A stretch of 64,000 nucleotides of DNA from Marinomonas alcarazii (GTDB lineage Bacteria; Pseudomonadota; Gammaproteobacteria; Pseudomonadales; Marinomonadaceae), in contig NZ_QKLW01000006.1 of assembly GCF_003208215.1 (NCBI RefSeq), positions 1 to 64,000 on the forward strand, given 5' to 3'. The position numbers were made by a program, and so were the translations under genes. This document shows, piece after piece, positions 48,975 through 58,197 of the stretch. The first letter of the stretch is position 1, and each line of letters starts with the position of its first letter. The notes beneath the pieces are model-generated. The model saw only the letters and a program-made list of their open reading frames with translations. It searched no databases and was not told the DNA's origin.

Positions 48975-50342
48975 ATGGTGAATTGGGATCCTGCGATTGT
49001 CGCTATAGAACGTCACCCAAAAGCGGCGAAAAAAATCATGGCGGCGCCACCTTTGATTTTATGCGGTGGCTTTTTATTATTGATTATTATCGGTACCTTG
49101 CTGCTTAAATTACCGATTGCCACCACTCAGCCTATTTCTTGGTTACACAGTGTCTTTACTGCCACGTCCGCGGTCACAGTCACAGGTCTTGTGGTGCAAG
49201 ATACGGGCACGGTATTCACTACCTTTGGTCAAGTAGTGATTGCACTTTTGATTCAATGTGGTGGTCTTGGCTTAATGACCTTCGCTATTGTTACTCTCGT
49301 CGCGTTAGGCGGCCGTATTGGTTTTTTGCAACGTACCGTCGCCATCGAGGCTTTTAATCAAACAGACGCCTCCACCATTGTTTCTACCGCCAAGTCAGTA
49401 TTAGTCTTTTCCTTGATCGTAGAAACCATCGGTATGCTGATTCTTGCGCTGCATTGGAGTGATTCCTTGGGTTGGAAAACCAGTTTATTTCATGGCTTTT
49501 TCTACACCATCAGCGCCTTTAACAACGCTGGATTTGCACTTTCATCAGCGAGCTTGATGCCTTATGTGGCCGATCCGATCGTGAATTTTACTATTAGCGG
49601 TTTGTTTATCATCGGTGGTTTGGGGTTTTCCGTATGGATTGATCTGATGAAAAATCGCCGCTGGGCGAGACTTTCGCCCTACAGCAAAATGATGATTACT
49701 GGCACCATAGTTATTAACCTTGTTGCCTTGCTTGCTATTTATTTTATTGAATACAGCAATCCGAATACTCTTGGTCCACTGAGTGAAACGGGCAAATGGC
49801 TGGCTTCCTGGTTTCAAGCGGTAACACCACGCACCGCTGGGTTTAACACCCTCGCCATTGAAGAACTAAGAGACGCGACGACGTCACTCATGTTGGTGCT
49901 GATGTTCATTGGAGGCGGCTCTTTGAGTACCGCCAGCGGCATCAAGGTCGTAACGTTTATGCTGCTGGTCTTAGCGACTTACGCTTACCTGCGCCGCGAT
50001 GAAGAAGTAAACGTGTTTAAGCGCGAGATTCCAAAGGAAGTAATCAGCAAAGCGCTGGCCTTGAGCATGATTTCGATTGGTGTCACCTGGTTGGCAATAT
50101 TCATATTGTTGGTGAGTGAGAAGCACGCACAGATGATTGACGTGGTGTTCGAAGCCGTATCGGCATTGGGTACGGTTGGCCTTTCTCGAGGGTTAACCGG
50201 ATCATTGAGTAATATGGGAGAAGGTATCATTATCTTCTTGATGTTCATCGGCCGCCTTGGGCCACTGACGCTGGCCTACTTCCTCGCCAGCCCAAGAAGC
50301 AAAAAAGTCCGCTATCCAAAAGTTAAAATGACCGTGGGTTAA
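48975..50342 (+). CDS. Potassium channel-like subunit, KtrB/TrkH family
   Basis: The 455-residue membrane protein has the four pore-loop repeats of the superfamily: FTATSAVTVTGLVV, YTISAFNNAGFAL, FQAVTPRTAGFNTL and FEAVSALGTVGLSRGL, each with a selectivity-filter glycine. About eight spans are present. The start ATG 48975 begins one base after the ktrA-like stop; a longer frame from 48927 overlaps that gene and is less likely. With the RCK subunit it forms a K+ (possibly Na+-dependent) uptake system of Ktr type. Confidence 0.93.
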   Translation: MVNWDPAIVAIERHPKAAKKIMAAPPLILCGGFLLLIIIGTLLLKLPIATTQPISWLHSVFTATSAVTVTGLVVQDTGTVFTTFGQVVIALLIQCGGLGLMTFAIVTLVALGGRIGFLQRTVAIEAFNQTDASTIVSTAKSVLVFSLIVETIGMLILALHWSDSLGWKTSLFHGFFYTISAFNNAGFALSSASLMPYVADPIVNFTISGLFIIGGLGFSVWIDLMKNRRWARLSPYSKMMITGTIVINLVALLAIYFIEYSNPNTLGPLSETGKWLASWFQAVTPRTAGFNTLAIEELRDATTSLMLVLMFIGGGSLSTASGIKVVTFMLLVLATYAYLRRDEEVNVFKREIPKEVISKALALSMISIGVTWLAIFILLVSEKHAQMIDVVFEAVSALGTVGLSRGLTGSLSNMGEGIIIFLMFIGRLGPLTLAYFLASPRSKKVRYPKVKMTVG

Positions 50343-50349
50343 GAGGCTT

Positions 50350-50385
50350 TTCCACGCTCTAAGTCCAATAGCTTGGAGCGTGGAA
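50350..50385. terminator. Hairpin between convergent ktrB-like and SDR genes
   Basis: TTCCACGCTCTAAG and CTTGGAGCGTGGAA match at 13 of 14 positions around an eight-base loop. A T stretch follows soon after on the plus strand. Confidence 0.7.
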
Positions 50386-50415
50386 TACGCTATTTTTTCT
50401 ATTAACGAAATGCTT

Positions 50416-51150
50416 TTAGCCTTCGAAACTTCCCCCATATTCTTTCGGAACAAGATCCACCTCTTCATCGCCGGTTTTTATTAGGTTGACCATCATTTGC
50501 GCGGCTAATGATGGTTGATGTGCGATTGACATAGCGCCTGCTTCTTGTTCTTTAGAAGTGTTTAAGCCGGATTTCACCGAGCCATAGAACTCGGTCGCTG
50601 TCATGAAGGGGTGTAGCAAAGAAACAGTGATACCTGCATCCGCTAGTTCAAGCCGTGCCACTTTTGAGATCATGTTCAGTGCTGACTTTGAGCTCGTATA
50701 AGCCGCTGAACCTGGATACGTTGCTAAGGTCGCGCCCGAGCTAACATTGATGATGCATCCGGCTTGTTGTTTGCGCATCAAGGGAATGACCGCTTGCATC
50801 ATATTCAGTGGCGCAACGGTGTTCAGATTTAATAGTTTCCGAAAGTCTTCAATGCCAATGTCTTCAATCGTGGCATAGAGTCCCTGTCCCGCGTTGTTGA
50901 TCAATACATCGATTCGGCCATATTTCTCTTGCGCGATCTGGACGGCTTTTTGAACCTCGATGGGGTTGGTTACGTCGCAGGGTAAGGCCAGAACATCGTT
51001 TCCCAGCGTTTTTGCTAGATCATCAAGTCGATCTTGTCGTCTTGCTAATAACACGGCTTGAGCACCTGCTTGAACGACCGCACGTGCTGTCGCTTCACCA
51101 ATACCAGATGATGCGCCTGTAATGAGGACGACTGAATTTTTAATTTCCAT
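50416..51150 (-). CDS. Short-chain dehydrogenase/reductase
   Basis: The 244-residue classical SDR has the cofactor motif LITGASSGIGEATARAV, NNAGQGLYA, catalytic Ser in INVSSGATLATYPGS and the YxxxK motif YTSSKSAL. The cofactor residues after the second strand (ARRQDRL) suggest NADP(H). The substrate is unknown. ATG 51150 is chosen, with AGGA eight bases upstream; a longer frame reaches 51195. An AraC regulator is divergently encoded 200 bp away. Confidence 0.9.
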   Translation of the reverse strand: MEIKNSVVLITGASSGIGEATARAVVQAGAQAVLLARRQDRLDDLAKTLGNDVLALPCDVTNPIEVQKAVQIAQEKYGRIDVLINNAGQGLYATIEDIGIEDFRKLLNLNTVAPLNMMQAVIPLMRKQQAGCIINVSSGATLATYPGSAAYTSSKSALNMISKVARLELADAGITVSLLHPFMTATEFYGSVKSGLNTSKEQEAGAMSIAHQPSLAAQMMVNLIKTGDEEVDLVPKEYGGSFEG

Positions 51151-51349
51151 GGCATATTTCCTATTTGAAAGACGTGGAGTGGTTAAAATAAACAAACATG
51201 TACTTCAGAGAGCCCATTAGGTATCTCTATTACATTGCCAATATTTATAACAAACCCACTAAACGCTGGCGTGTTAGTTTCTGTCTATAAAATGCCTATT
51301 CCTGCTTAATTTATTGAGGCTTGATGAAAGCTATGCTAGAAAGAGTGAT

Positions 51350-52288
51350 ATGAATCATCCGCTTGAAAAACTAAGATATCTTGTAGAAAAACGGGCTAAA
51401 TCCGTACTTACCCAAACCAAAATTCCTCGTTTGGATATTCTTAGAGTTGGTCAGCCGACTGAGCTTTTTCCTGAGATCTATCAACCCCTGATTAGCCTAA
51501 TCCTGCAAGGAAGTAAGAGGATTGTCATCGGAGATCAAGTCGTCGACTATCGTGCGGGACAAAGCTTTATTACATCCGTCGAGGTGCCTGTGATTGCCGA
51601 AGTGGTGGAATCGAGTCCGACTTCCCCCTATTTGGCTTTGCGCTTATCTCTTGACCGAGCTTTAGTGACAGAGATTTTATGTGAGATGGATAGCCCCTTG
51701 AGCTTGTCTGAGACGAGAGGTTTTTGCATTGATCAAGTGAGTGAGGATCTTGCTGATGCATGGTATAGGATGATCCGTCTTAGCGATCATCCGGATGATA
51801 TCGACTTAATCGCGCCTCTTATTGAACGCGAGATCCTGTATCGAATGCTGCGCGGTCCACAAGGTGCGGTGTTAAGACAAATAGCCGGTATCGATGATCG
51901 TTTTTTCCAAATCAGAAATGCCATTACATGGATTCGCAAACACTACGCCACGGCATTTCGGGTGGAAGAACTTGCCGCTACCGTGAATATGAGCCCGTCG
52001 GCTTTTCATCGACGCTTCAAGGCAACGGTTGGATTGTCGCCTCTTCAGTATCAAAAACAGATCAGATTATATGAAGCGCGCAGGCTACTCTTTACTGAGC
52101 TTGGCGGTGTCGCTGCCGCTGCCGTGGCTTTATTAGTGGGTTATGAGAGTCTGTCACAGTTCAGCCGAGAATATTCTCGGCTGTTTGGCGCGCCCCCCGC
52201 ACGTGACATCAGAACCCTTCGCCAAGATGCACAAGGGGGGTTGTCATCAGAGCTTTATGATCCCGCCATTATCACGGGCCAGGTGTGA
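51350..52288 (+). CDS. AraC-family regulator divergent from the SDR gene
   Basis: The 312-residue protein has an AraC N-terminal domain (PRLDILRVGQPTELFPEIYQPLISLILQGSKRIVIGDQVVDYRAGQSFI) and a C-terminal double helix-turn-helix (LAATVNMSPSAFHRRFKATVGLSPLQYQKQIRL; ALLVGYESLSQFSREYSRLFG). The motifs are like those of the other AraC protein in this window, but the two proteins are clearly different. ATG 51350 is preferred. It likely controls the adjacent SDR gene. Its stop lies 7 bp from the convergent mnmE stop, with no visible terminator. Confidence 0.87.
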   Translation: MNHPLEKLRYLVEKRAKSVLTQTKIPRLDILRVGQPTELFPEIYQPLISLILQGSKRIVIGDQVVDYRAGQSFITSVEVPVIAEVVESSPTSPYLALRLSLDRALVTEILCEMDSPLSLSETRGFCIDQVSEDLADAWYRMIRLSDHPDDIDLIAPLIEREILYRMLRGPQGAVLRQIAGIDDRFFQIRNAITWIRKHYATAFRVEELAATVNMSPSAFHRRFKATVGLSPLQYQKQIRLYEARRLLFTELGGVAAAAVALLVGYESLSQFSREYSRLFGAPPARDIRTLRQDAQGGLSSELYDPAIITGQV

Positions 52289-52295
52289 GCATGTT

Positions 52296-53675
52296 TTATT
52301 TACCGATACAAAACGAGCCAAAGATGCGGCCTAGCAAGTCGTCGCTGGTGAATGCTCCGGTGATTTCGCTTAGCGCTTGTTGAGCTTCTTTTAGATCTTC
52401 TGCCAGCAATTCCCCTGCGCCGTAGCCGTGAAGTTGCTCATTGCCTGCGTCTAAAAAGCGGTTGGCTTTGTTAAGCGCTTCGATATGACGGCGACGGGCG
52501 ATAAAACCACCTTCAGTCGTGCTGTCGAAGCCCATGACGGCTTTTAGATGTTCAGTTAAATCGTTAACGCCCTCACCCGTTTTTGCCGATAGAGAGACCA
52601 CAGGGACGCCTGAGACTATTTCAATGCCCGTGCCTTCTTTGGTCAAGTCGACTTTATTGCGCACCAAAGTTAAGTGTTTGGTGTCGCCGAGTTTCTCCAT
52701 AAATTCTGGCCAGATTTCGCTTGGGTCTTTTGAATCAATCGATTGGCTGTCGACCATCATTAAAATGCGATCCGCTTTGCTTATTTCGTCCCATGCGCGC
52801 TGAATACCAATACGTTCTACTTCGTCTGGGCTGTCGCGTAAACCGGCTGTATCGATAATGTGCAGTGGCATGCCATCTAGGTGAATGTGTTCGCGCAAGA
52901 CATCACGAGTGGTGCCTTCGATGTTGGTGACAATGGCGGATTCTTTACCAGATAAGGCGTTCAATAAGCTGGATTTACCAGCATTAGGACGACCCGCTAT
53001 AACGACGCTCATGCCCTCACGAATCAAGGCGCCTTGGTTGGCTTCTTTAAGTACTTCAATGAGCTTATTTTTGATGCCAGCTAGCTCTGTGGCGACTTTG
53101 CCGTCACCGATGAAGTCGATCTCTTCTTCTGGAAAATCGATCGCCGCTTCGACGTAAATACGCAGGTGAATCAAGGCTTCGACCAGTTCGTCAACGCGTT
53201 TTGAAAAAGCACCCTGTAAGGAACGTAACGCGCATTTGGCGGCTTGTTCTGATGTGCTGTCGATTAAATCGGCAATGGCTTCCGCTTGGGTTAAGTCCAT
53301 TTTGTCGTTCATGAAGGCACGCTCTGAGAACTCGCCTGGACGAGCTAAACGTGCTCCAAGCGCCACACAATGGCTAAGCAGCATATCCATAATCACGGGG
53401 CCACCGTGACCTTGTAATTCAAACACGTCTTCGCCTGTGAAGGAGTTTGGTCCTGGGAAATATAAAGCGATGCCTTCATCAAGCTGTTCTTGATTCGTAG
53501 TTCTAAATGGCACGTAATGGGCATAGCGAGGTGTAGGTTCAAATCCCACTATTTGCTTGGCGATGGCAAGGCTTTTTGGACCCGATAAACGAATGATACC
53601 TACGCCACCTCGGCCGGGAGCTGTGGCTTGTGCGGCGATGGTGTCTTGGTCTGTGGCGTATTGGAAGTCAGTCAT
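52296..53675 (-). CDS. mnmE: tRNA modification GTPase MnmE (TrmE)
   Basis: The 459-residue protein works with MnmG on wobble uridine 34. It begins with a folate-binding domain ([22 protein letters not shown]), then a helical domain with an inserted G domain: [16 protein letters not shown] (P-loop near 225), [19 protein letters not shown] and VRNKVDLT. It ends with the required [13 protein letters not shown] (catalytic Cys). ATG 53675 is the chosen start; a TTG two codons upstream is less likely. Confidence 0.97.
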   Translation of the reverse strand: MTDFQYATDQDTIAAQATAPGRGGVGIIRLSGPKSLAIAKQIVGFEPTPRYAHYVPFRTTNQEQLDEGIALYFPGPNSFTGEDVFELQGHGGPVIMDMLLSHCVALGARLARPGEFSERAFMNDKMDLTQAEAIADLIDSTSEQAAKCALRSLQGAFSKRVDELVEALIHLRIYVEAAIDFPEEEIDFIGDGKVATELAGIKNKLIEVLKEANQGALIREGMSVVIAGRPNAGKSSLLNALSGKESAIVTNIEGTTRDVLREHIHLDGMPLHIIDTAGLRDSPDEVERIGIQRAWDEISKADRILMMVDSQSIDSKDPSEIWPEFMEKLGDTKHLTLVRNKVDLTKEGTGIEIVSGVPVVSLSAKTGEGVNDLTEHLKAVMGFDSTTEGGFIARRRHIEALNKANRFLDAGNEQLHGYGAGELLAEDLKEAQQALSEITGAFTSDDLLGRIFGSFCIGK

Positions 53676-53755
53676 AGTCAAACTCTGTGCGGTAAAAAAT
53701 TAAATAGCGATGACGCTATTGTCCGTTAGCGAAGCAAACATGGCAATCTAAACGT

Positions 53756-53786
53756 AAAAAAGGCCTCCCATTGGGAAGCCTTTTTA
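53756..53786 (-). terminator. Terminator between yidC and mnmE
   Basis: AAAAAGGC-TCCC and GGGA-GCCTTTTT form a stem with an ATT loop. It lies downstream of yidC on the minus strand and separates it from mnmE. Confidence 0.83.
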
Positions 53787-53809
53787 ATCGAATCATTAGC
53801 CGTTTAGTA

Positions 53810-55474
53810 TCAGGCTTCTTTTTCGATGCGTTTGGTAATTACATACTGTTGCAAGATAGACAACGTATTGTTTGTTACCCAGTAAAGAACTAGACCCGCT
53901 GGGAACCATAGGAAGAAGATAGAGAATGCCACTGGCATAATCTTCATGATTCGAGCTTGCATTGGATCTGGAGGCGTTGGGTTAAGTGATTGCTGAACAA
54001 ACATACTGATACCCATCAAGATCGGCAATATGAAGTAAGGATCCATGACAGATAGGTCGTCAATCCATAAGAAGAATGGCGCATGACGCAATTCAACCGA
54101 TTCCATTAATACCCAGTACAAAGAAAGGAAAACTGGCATCTGAACCAAGATAGGCAAACAACCACCCAATGGGTTAATTTTCTCTTTCTTGTAAAGCGCC
54201 ATCATCTCTTGCGACATTTTCTGGCGATCATCACCGTACTTTTCTTTTAGCTTGGCAATTTCAGGGCCAAATTTACGCATTTTGGCCATTGAACGGTAGC
54301 TTGTAGCAGATAGCTTGAAGAAAACAGCTTTTACACAAACCACAACCAAGATGATCGCAATACCCCAATTGACCACGAAAGATTGGATCAAGGTCAATAA
54401 CCAGAATAGTGGTTTAGCTAACCACCATAACCAGCCGTAATCGACGGTCAAATCTAGGTTTTCAGCGGTCTCTTCAAGATGATCTTGTAGTTTCGGACCC
54501 ACGTAGAAAGTAGAGCTTAATGTGCCCTGCTTACCTGGTGCGATTTCTACTGGCGTGCCAGTGAAGCCGATGATGTTAAAGTCACCATTAGTACGAGTTT
54601 GCAGGGTAACTTTTTGGCCTTGTTCTGGGATCCAAGCTGACACGAAATAATGCTGAAGTACCGCTACCCAACCTTTGGTTGTGGTGGTTTTTATCGGTTC
54701 TTCTTTCATATCAGAGAAAGAAATTTTACTGTATTTCGTCTGTTCGTCCGAAATAGCACCGCCTAGATAAGGCTGTAAGCCCATGCTAGTTGCTTGGCTC
54801 GGATCTGGCGTATTATCGCGTTTGATCTGAGCAAACTGAGTGCCGCGCCATGTATTAGATGAAGCGTTGTCCACAGTGATCAATTGGCGAATACGGTATT
54901 TGCCTTTCAGAAAGCGGAAAGTTTTTGTGTATTTCACGCCTTGCGCATCTGTGTAGTAAAGATTGACATCAAGAGAATCTTCACCTTCCGCTAAGGTATA
55001 AGCGGTTTTTTCAGATTGGTAAACTGGGCGACCTTCAGGAGAAGCGTCTGGACCATTTTGTCCAACTAAACCACTTTGAGTCACATAAGTACGTTCGCTG
55101 CCATCTTCTAAAATAACAAATGGATCAGGCTTGCCTAATTCTTTTTTGTATTGAAGAAGAGCGGCTTCAACTAAATCACCACCGACAGGATTGATCGCAA
55201 CACGAAGGGTATCGGTTGTGACTTCAATCAATTTCCCCGGTGCGATTTTTGTCACACTTTGTGGGATTTCGGCATTGGCTTCGGTTGTGCTTTGAATTGC
55301 CGTAGGCAAATCATTGCTCACTTGAGAGTCTGTCTCAGATTGAGACTGTGTGCTTTGAGCTACGCTTTGAGTGGACTGAGGACCATAATCTTGGCTCCAC
55401 TGTAAAAACAGTAGGTAGCCACTGATAAAAAGCGCACCCCATAAAAAGTAACGTCTGAAATCCATGGTATTCAA
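53810..55474 (-). CDS. yidC: Membrane protein insertase YidC
   Basis: The 554-residue inner-membrane insertase has an N-terminal span (YFLWGALFISGYLLFLQW), a low-complexity Gln/Ser linker, the large periplasmic domain typical of Gram-negatives, and the conserved five-span core: WGIAIILVVVCVKAVFFKLSATSYRSMAKMR (with the key Arg), LGGCLPILVQMPVFLSLYWVL and LVLYWVTNNTLSILQQYVI. It inserts and folds membrane proteins, including F0 subunits. The small yidD gene usual between rnpA and yidC is absent. Confidence 0.96.
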   Translation of the reverse strand: MNTMDFRRYFLWGALFISGYLLFLQWSQDYGPQSTQSVAQSTQSQSETDSQVSNDLPTAIQSTTEANAEIPQSVTKIAPGKLIEVTTDTLRVAINPVGGDLVEAALLQYKKELGKPDPFVILEDGSERTYVTQSGLVGQNGPDASPEGRPVYQSEKTAYTLAEGEDSLDVNLYYTDAQGVKYTKTFRFLKGKYRIRQLITVDNASSNTWRGTQFAQIKRDNTPDPSQATSMGLQPYLGGAISDEQTKYSKISFSDMKEEPIKTTTTKGWVAVLQHYFVSAWIPEQGQKVTLQTRTNGDFNIIGFTGTPVEIAPGKQGTLSSTFYVGPKLQDHLEETAENLDLTVDYGWLWWLAKPLFWLLTLIQSFVVNWGIAIILVVVCVKAVFFKLSATSYRSMAKMRKFGPEIAKLKEKYGDDRQKMSQEMMALYKKEKINPLGGCLPILVQMPVFLSLYWVLMESVELRHAPFFLWIDDLSVMDPYFILPILMGISMFVQQSLNPTPPDPMQARIMKIMPVAFSIFFLWFPAGLVLYWVTNNTLSILQQYVITKRIEKEA

Positions 55475-55559
55475 CTAATTTGTTTGGTTGGACAATAGGT
55501 TCACAGAACCCTTATAAAAATCACGCGCTATTAAACCAGCCTTTGGCAGTTTTTTCAGC

Positions 55560-55958
55560 CTATTTCTGTCTAGATTGGTCGCGTTTTTTATTTTGAGCGG
55601 GTTTTTGGGCTTTTTTTGCCAATTGATCCCACGCTTTGTCGAGTCGTTTGTGCAAATCCGCATTTTCTAGCTCTTTGATACCTTGTCTTGCTAAGAAGAC
55701 AATATCAAGGCCGGAAAGTGGTGTTTTGTGGTGACGAAAGGAATCACGTACCAAGCGTTTGATACGATTCCTGCCTACCGCGCGTTTATCCGTTTTTTTA
55801 GACACAATTAGACCCAGTCGAGCTTGGTCGTCATCTCGTTTTCGTGCCAATAAAAGGAATTCGCCTGCGAAGACTTTGGAGGAAGTGTCGTTAAAGACAG
55901 ATTGATAATCCCCGGCATTCAGAAGTCTGACATGCCGAGGAAAACAATATTCGGTCAT
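55560..55958 (-). CDS. rnpA: Ribonuclease P protein component
   Basis: The 132-residue basic protein assists the RNase P RNA in tRNA 5' maturation. It has the family motif VGRNRIKRLVRDSFR near residue 60 and FLLLARKRDDDQARLGLIVSKK. A Lys/Gln-rich tail (KKAQKPAQNKKRDQSRQK) extends the end. It starts eight bases after rpmH, the classic rpmH-rnpA pair. Confidence 0.95.
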   Translation of the reverse strand: MTEYCFPRHVRLLNAGDYQSVFNDTSSKVFAGEFLLLARKRDDDQARLGLIVSKKTDKRAVGRNRIKRLVRDSFRHHKTPLSGLDIVFLARQGIKELENADLHKRLDKAWDQLAKKAQKPAQNKKRDQSRQK

Positions 55959-55966
55959 CAGCGTGC

Positions 55967-56101
55967 TTATGCGCTTAGAACCTTGCGGCCGCGAGCACGA
56001 CGACGAGCGACGATTTGACGTCCGCTTTTAGTAGCCATACGAGCACGGAAACCGTGGTTACGTTTGCGTTTTAGAACGCTAGGTTGGAAAGTTCTTTTCA
56101 T
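55967..56101 (-). CDS. rpmH: Ribosomal protein L34
   Basis: The 44-residue basic protein is a clear L34: [25 protein letters not shown], then [22 protein letters not shown] 56101 gives the universal MKRT start; upstream in-frame codons to 56155 are not part of the protein. It is the first gene leftward from the dnaA-side origin candidate. Confidence 0.98.
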   Translation of the reverse strand: MKRTFQPSVLKRKRNHGFRARMATKSGRQIVARRRARGRKVLSA

Positions 56102-56270
56102 CTTAATTCTCTCACTGAATGCAGTGTTTGAGTTTTGAGGGTTAGCGGTCGCCAAGCCTCTACATTTGATTGGTCAAATCAGGGCGCGGATTTTAGAGCC
56201 TTTCCTCAGTAAATTCAATGCTTCGCGGCGCAATTTTATCAAATAAATAGCTTCACAATTCATTAAACAC

Positions 56271-56552
56271 TTACACACAGACTTCTACCTTAGTAGTGGA
56301 TAAAGAAAAATATATTTTTGGATTTTATCCACAGAGAGGTTTTTTAATGATTTATTGTGTATAAAAATCAAAAAGATAAAAAATTTTCTGCCTGTGAACA
56401 AGATAAAAATAAATCCATGTTAATATGTGTATAACCATCACTTTTATGCACATGAGAAAAGTTTTATCTACCGATGTGTATAACCTACTATGTTATTAAC
56501 ATTTTTGATTTTAAGAGGTCGTGTGGTTTATTTTCCATTTATGTGTGGATAA
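56271..56552. other. oriC: Putative chromosomal origin: DnaA-box cluster between rpmH and dnaA
   Basis: The 513-bp gap between rpmH and dnaA holds six exact TTATNCACA boxes: 56325, 56356, 56426, 56444, 56475 and 56544, with near matches at 56271 and 56295. AT-rich DNA lies among them (56301-56320 and 56376-56400). Genes diverge from here: rpmH, rnpA, yidC, mnmE leftward, and dnaA, dnaN, recF, gyrB rightward, as expected at an origin. The boxes nearest dnaA may also autoregulate it. Confidence 0.8.
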
Positions 56553-56614
56553 CTTTTATTGCCCGATGTAAAATCCGCTTCTTGTCTGTCACTCAACCAG
56601 GGAGTACGTCTACA

Positions 56615-58165
56615 GTGTCTTTGGAGCATTGGAATCTTTGTCTGCAGCGCTTGCAGAGTGAGTTTTCCACATCTCAGTTCAACACTTGGATTCGTCCATT
56701 ACAGGCTGAAATGATGCCTAATGGAGAATTGCGTCTGAGCGCACCAAACCGATTTGTGTTGGATTGGGTGAGTAACAAATATCAAACGCGCATAAAAGAG
56801 CTATTGTCTGAATTTGCAGGGGACGACCTTGCTCCTGCTTTAAAGTTGGAAGTTAAATCACAAAACTTCGCTCAAACGAATCAGATGTCGCCGCCACCGC
56901 CTCCAGTGTCAAGTGAGCCGACGGTAAGCCCTTTGAATAATGAAGTCGCACGAGAGTCCGGCTATCGTCCAGGGTTTGGCTTAATGGATGAAGAAGATGG
57001 GCCACCACACGCCGATCTTGAATTTGAAGCACCATTAACTTTGTCTGGCACGGGCCTGCGTGGCGAACTTGAACCTTATGAACAGGGCCAATTGCCGTTA
57101 ACGGCGCCCAAACGTAAAGTGCAAGTTGAAGGTGGTATTAACCACGGAGCGAACCTAAACAATTCTTTTACCTTTGATAACTTTATCGAGGGTAAATCGA
57201 ACCAGCTGGCTCATGCCGCAGCCTTGCAAGTCGCAGAAAATCCTGGCGGAGCTTACAACCCTCTATTTATATACGGTGGGGTTGGCCTAGGTAAAACTCA
57301 CTTAATGCAAGCCGTCGGTACAGAGATGATGCGCCACAACCCGAATGCTAAGGTGGTTTACCTGCATTCCGAGCGTTTTGTTGCTGACATGGTAAAAGCC
57401 TTACAGTTGAACGCGATTAACGACTTTAAACGTTATTATCGTTCTGTGGATGCTTTACTGATTGACGATATTCAGTTTTTTGCCGGCAAAGACAGAACGC
57501 AGGAAGAGTTTTTCCACACCTTTAATGCCTTGTTAGAAGGTGGCCAGCAGATGATTTTGACCTGTGACCGCTATCCTAAAGAAATTCAAGGTTTGGAAGA
57601 CCGTCTTAAGTCTCGATTTGGCTGGGGGTTAACGGTCGCCATCGAGCCACCGGAATTAGAAACTCGTGTGGCGATTTTGATGCGCAAAGCCGATGAAAGT
57701 GGCATTAAGTTATCCTACGATTCTGCTTTCTTTATTGCCCAGAAAATACGCTCTAACGTGCGTGAATTAGAAGGTGCACTAAAGCGTGTTATTGCCAACT
57801 CGCATTTTACTGGGCGTGCGATTACGCCTGATTTTGTGCGTGAGTCGTTAAAAGACCTTTTGGCCTTGCAAGATAAGCTAGTTAACATTGATAATATCCA
57901 GCGAATTGTCGCGGAATATTACAAAATTAAGATCAGTGATCTGTTATCCAAACGTCGTAGTCGGTCAGTGGCTCGTCCTCGCCAAGTGGCGATGTCATTA
58001 GCCAAAGAATTGACCAACCACAGTTTGCCAGAAATTGGTGATGCGTTTGGTGGACGAGATCATACGACTGCATTGCATGCGATTCGTAAGATTAAAGAGC
58101 TGCAAGACACCGATTCGGATATCCGTGAAGACTATAAGCAATTGATGCGAATCCTGACCACCTGA
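56615..58165 (+). CDS. dnaA: Chromosomal replication initiator DnaA
   Basis: The 516-residue protein starts with GTG at 56615 ([29 protein letters not shown]), preceded by GGGAG ten bases upstream. Domain I is followed by a Pro/Gly-rich linker, then the AAA+ domain with Walker [16 protein letters not shown], Walker [14 protein letters not shown] and sensor residues in SRFGWGLTV. Domain IV ends with the box-binding [15 protein letters not shown]. The long open frame upstream to 56474 crosses DnaA boxes and is not coding. It heads the plus-strand dnaA-dnaN-recF-gyrB block. Confidence 0.98.
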   Translation: MSLEHWNLCLQRLQSEFSTSQFNTWIRPLQAEMMPNGELRLSAPNRFVLDWVSNKYQTRIKELLSEFAGDDLAPALKLEVKSQNFAQTNQMSPPPPPVSSEPTVSPLNNEVARESGYRPGFGLMDEEDGPPHADLEFEAPLTLSGTGLRGELEPYEQGQLPLTAPKRKVQVEGGINHGANLNNSFTFDNFIEGKSNQLAHAAALQVAENPGGAYNPLFIYGGVGLGKTHLMQAVGTEMMRHNPNAKVVYLHSERFVADMVKALQLNAINDFKRYYRSVDALLIDDIQFFAGKDRTQEEFFHTFNALLEGGQQMILTCDRYPKEIQGLEDRLKSRFGWGLTVAIEPPELETRVAILMRKADESGIKLSYDSAFFIAQKIRSNVRELEGALKRVIANSHFTGRAITPDFVRESLKDLLALQDKLVNIDNIQRIVAEYYKIKISDLLSKRRSRSVARPRQVAMSLAKELTNHSLPEIGDAFGGRDHTTALHAIRKIKELQDTDSDIREDYKQLMRILTT

Positions 58166-58197
58166 TGGTCTAAGACTTTGAGTTTACGAGGAAAATA

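Noticed and set aside
51258..51278. Imperfect palindrome ACTAAACGC/GCGTGTTAGT between the SDR and AraC genes
   Set aside because: The arms need a one-base bulge and AraC proteins usually bind direct repeats, so support is too thin for a named operator.
55475..55663. 62-codon minus-strand frame between rnpA and yidC as a possible yidD
   Set aside because: Its sequence (NWQKKPKNPLKIKNATN) has no YidD cysteines or motifs. It is the rnpA end read in another frame.
56474..56614. Open frame extending dnaA upstream by 47 codons
   Set aside because: It crosses exact DnaA boxes and shows no DnaA-like sequence. The GTG at 56615 gives the expected N-terminus with a ribosome site.
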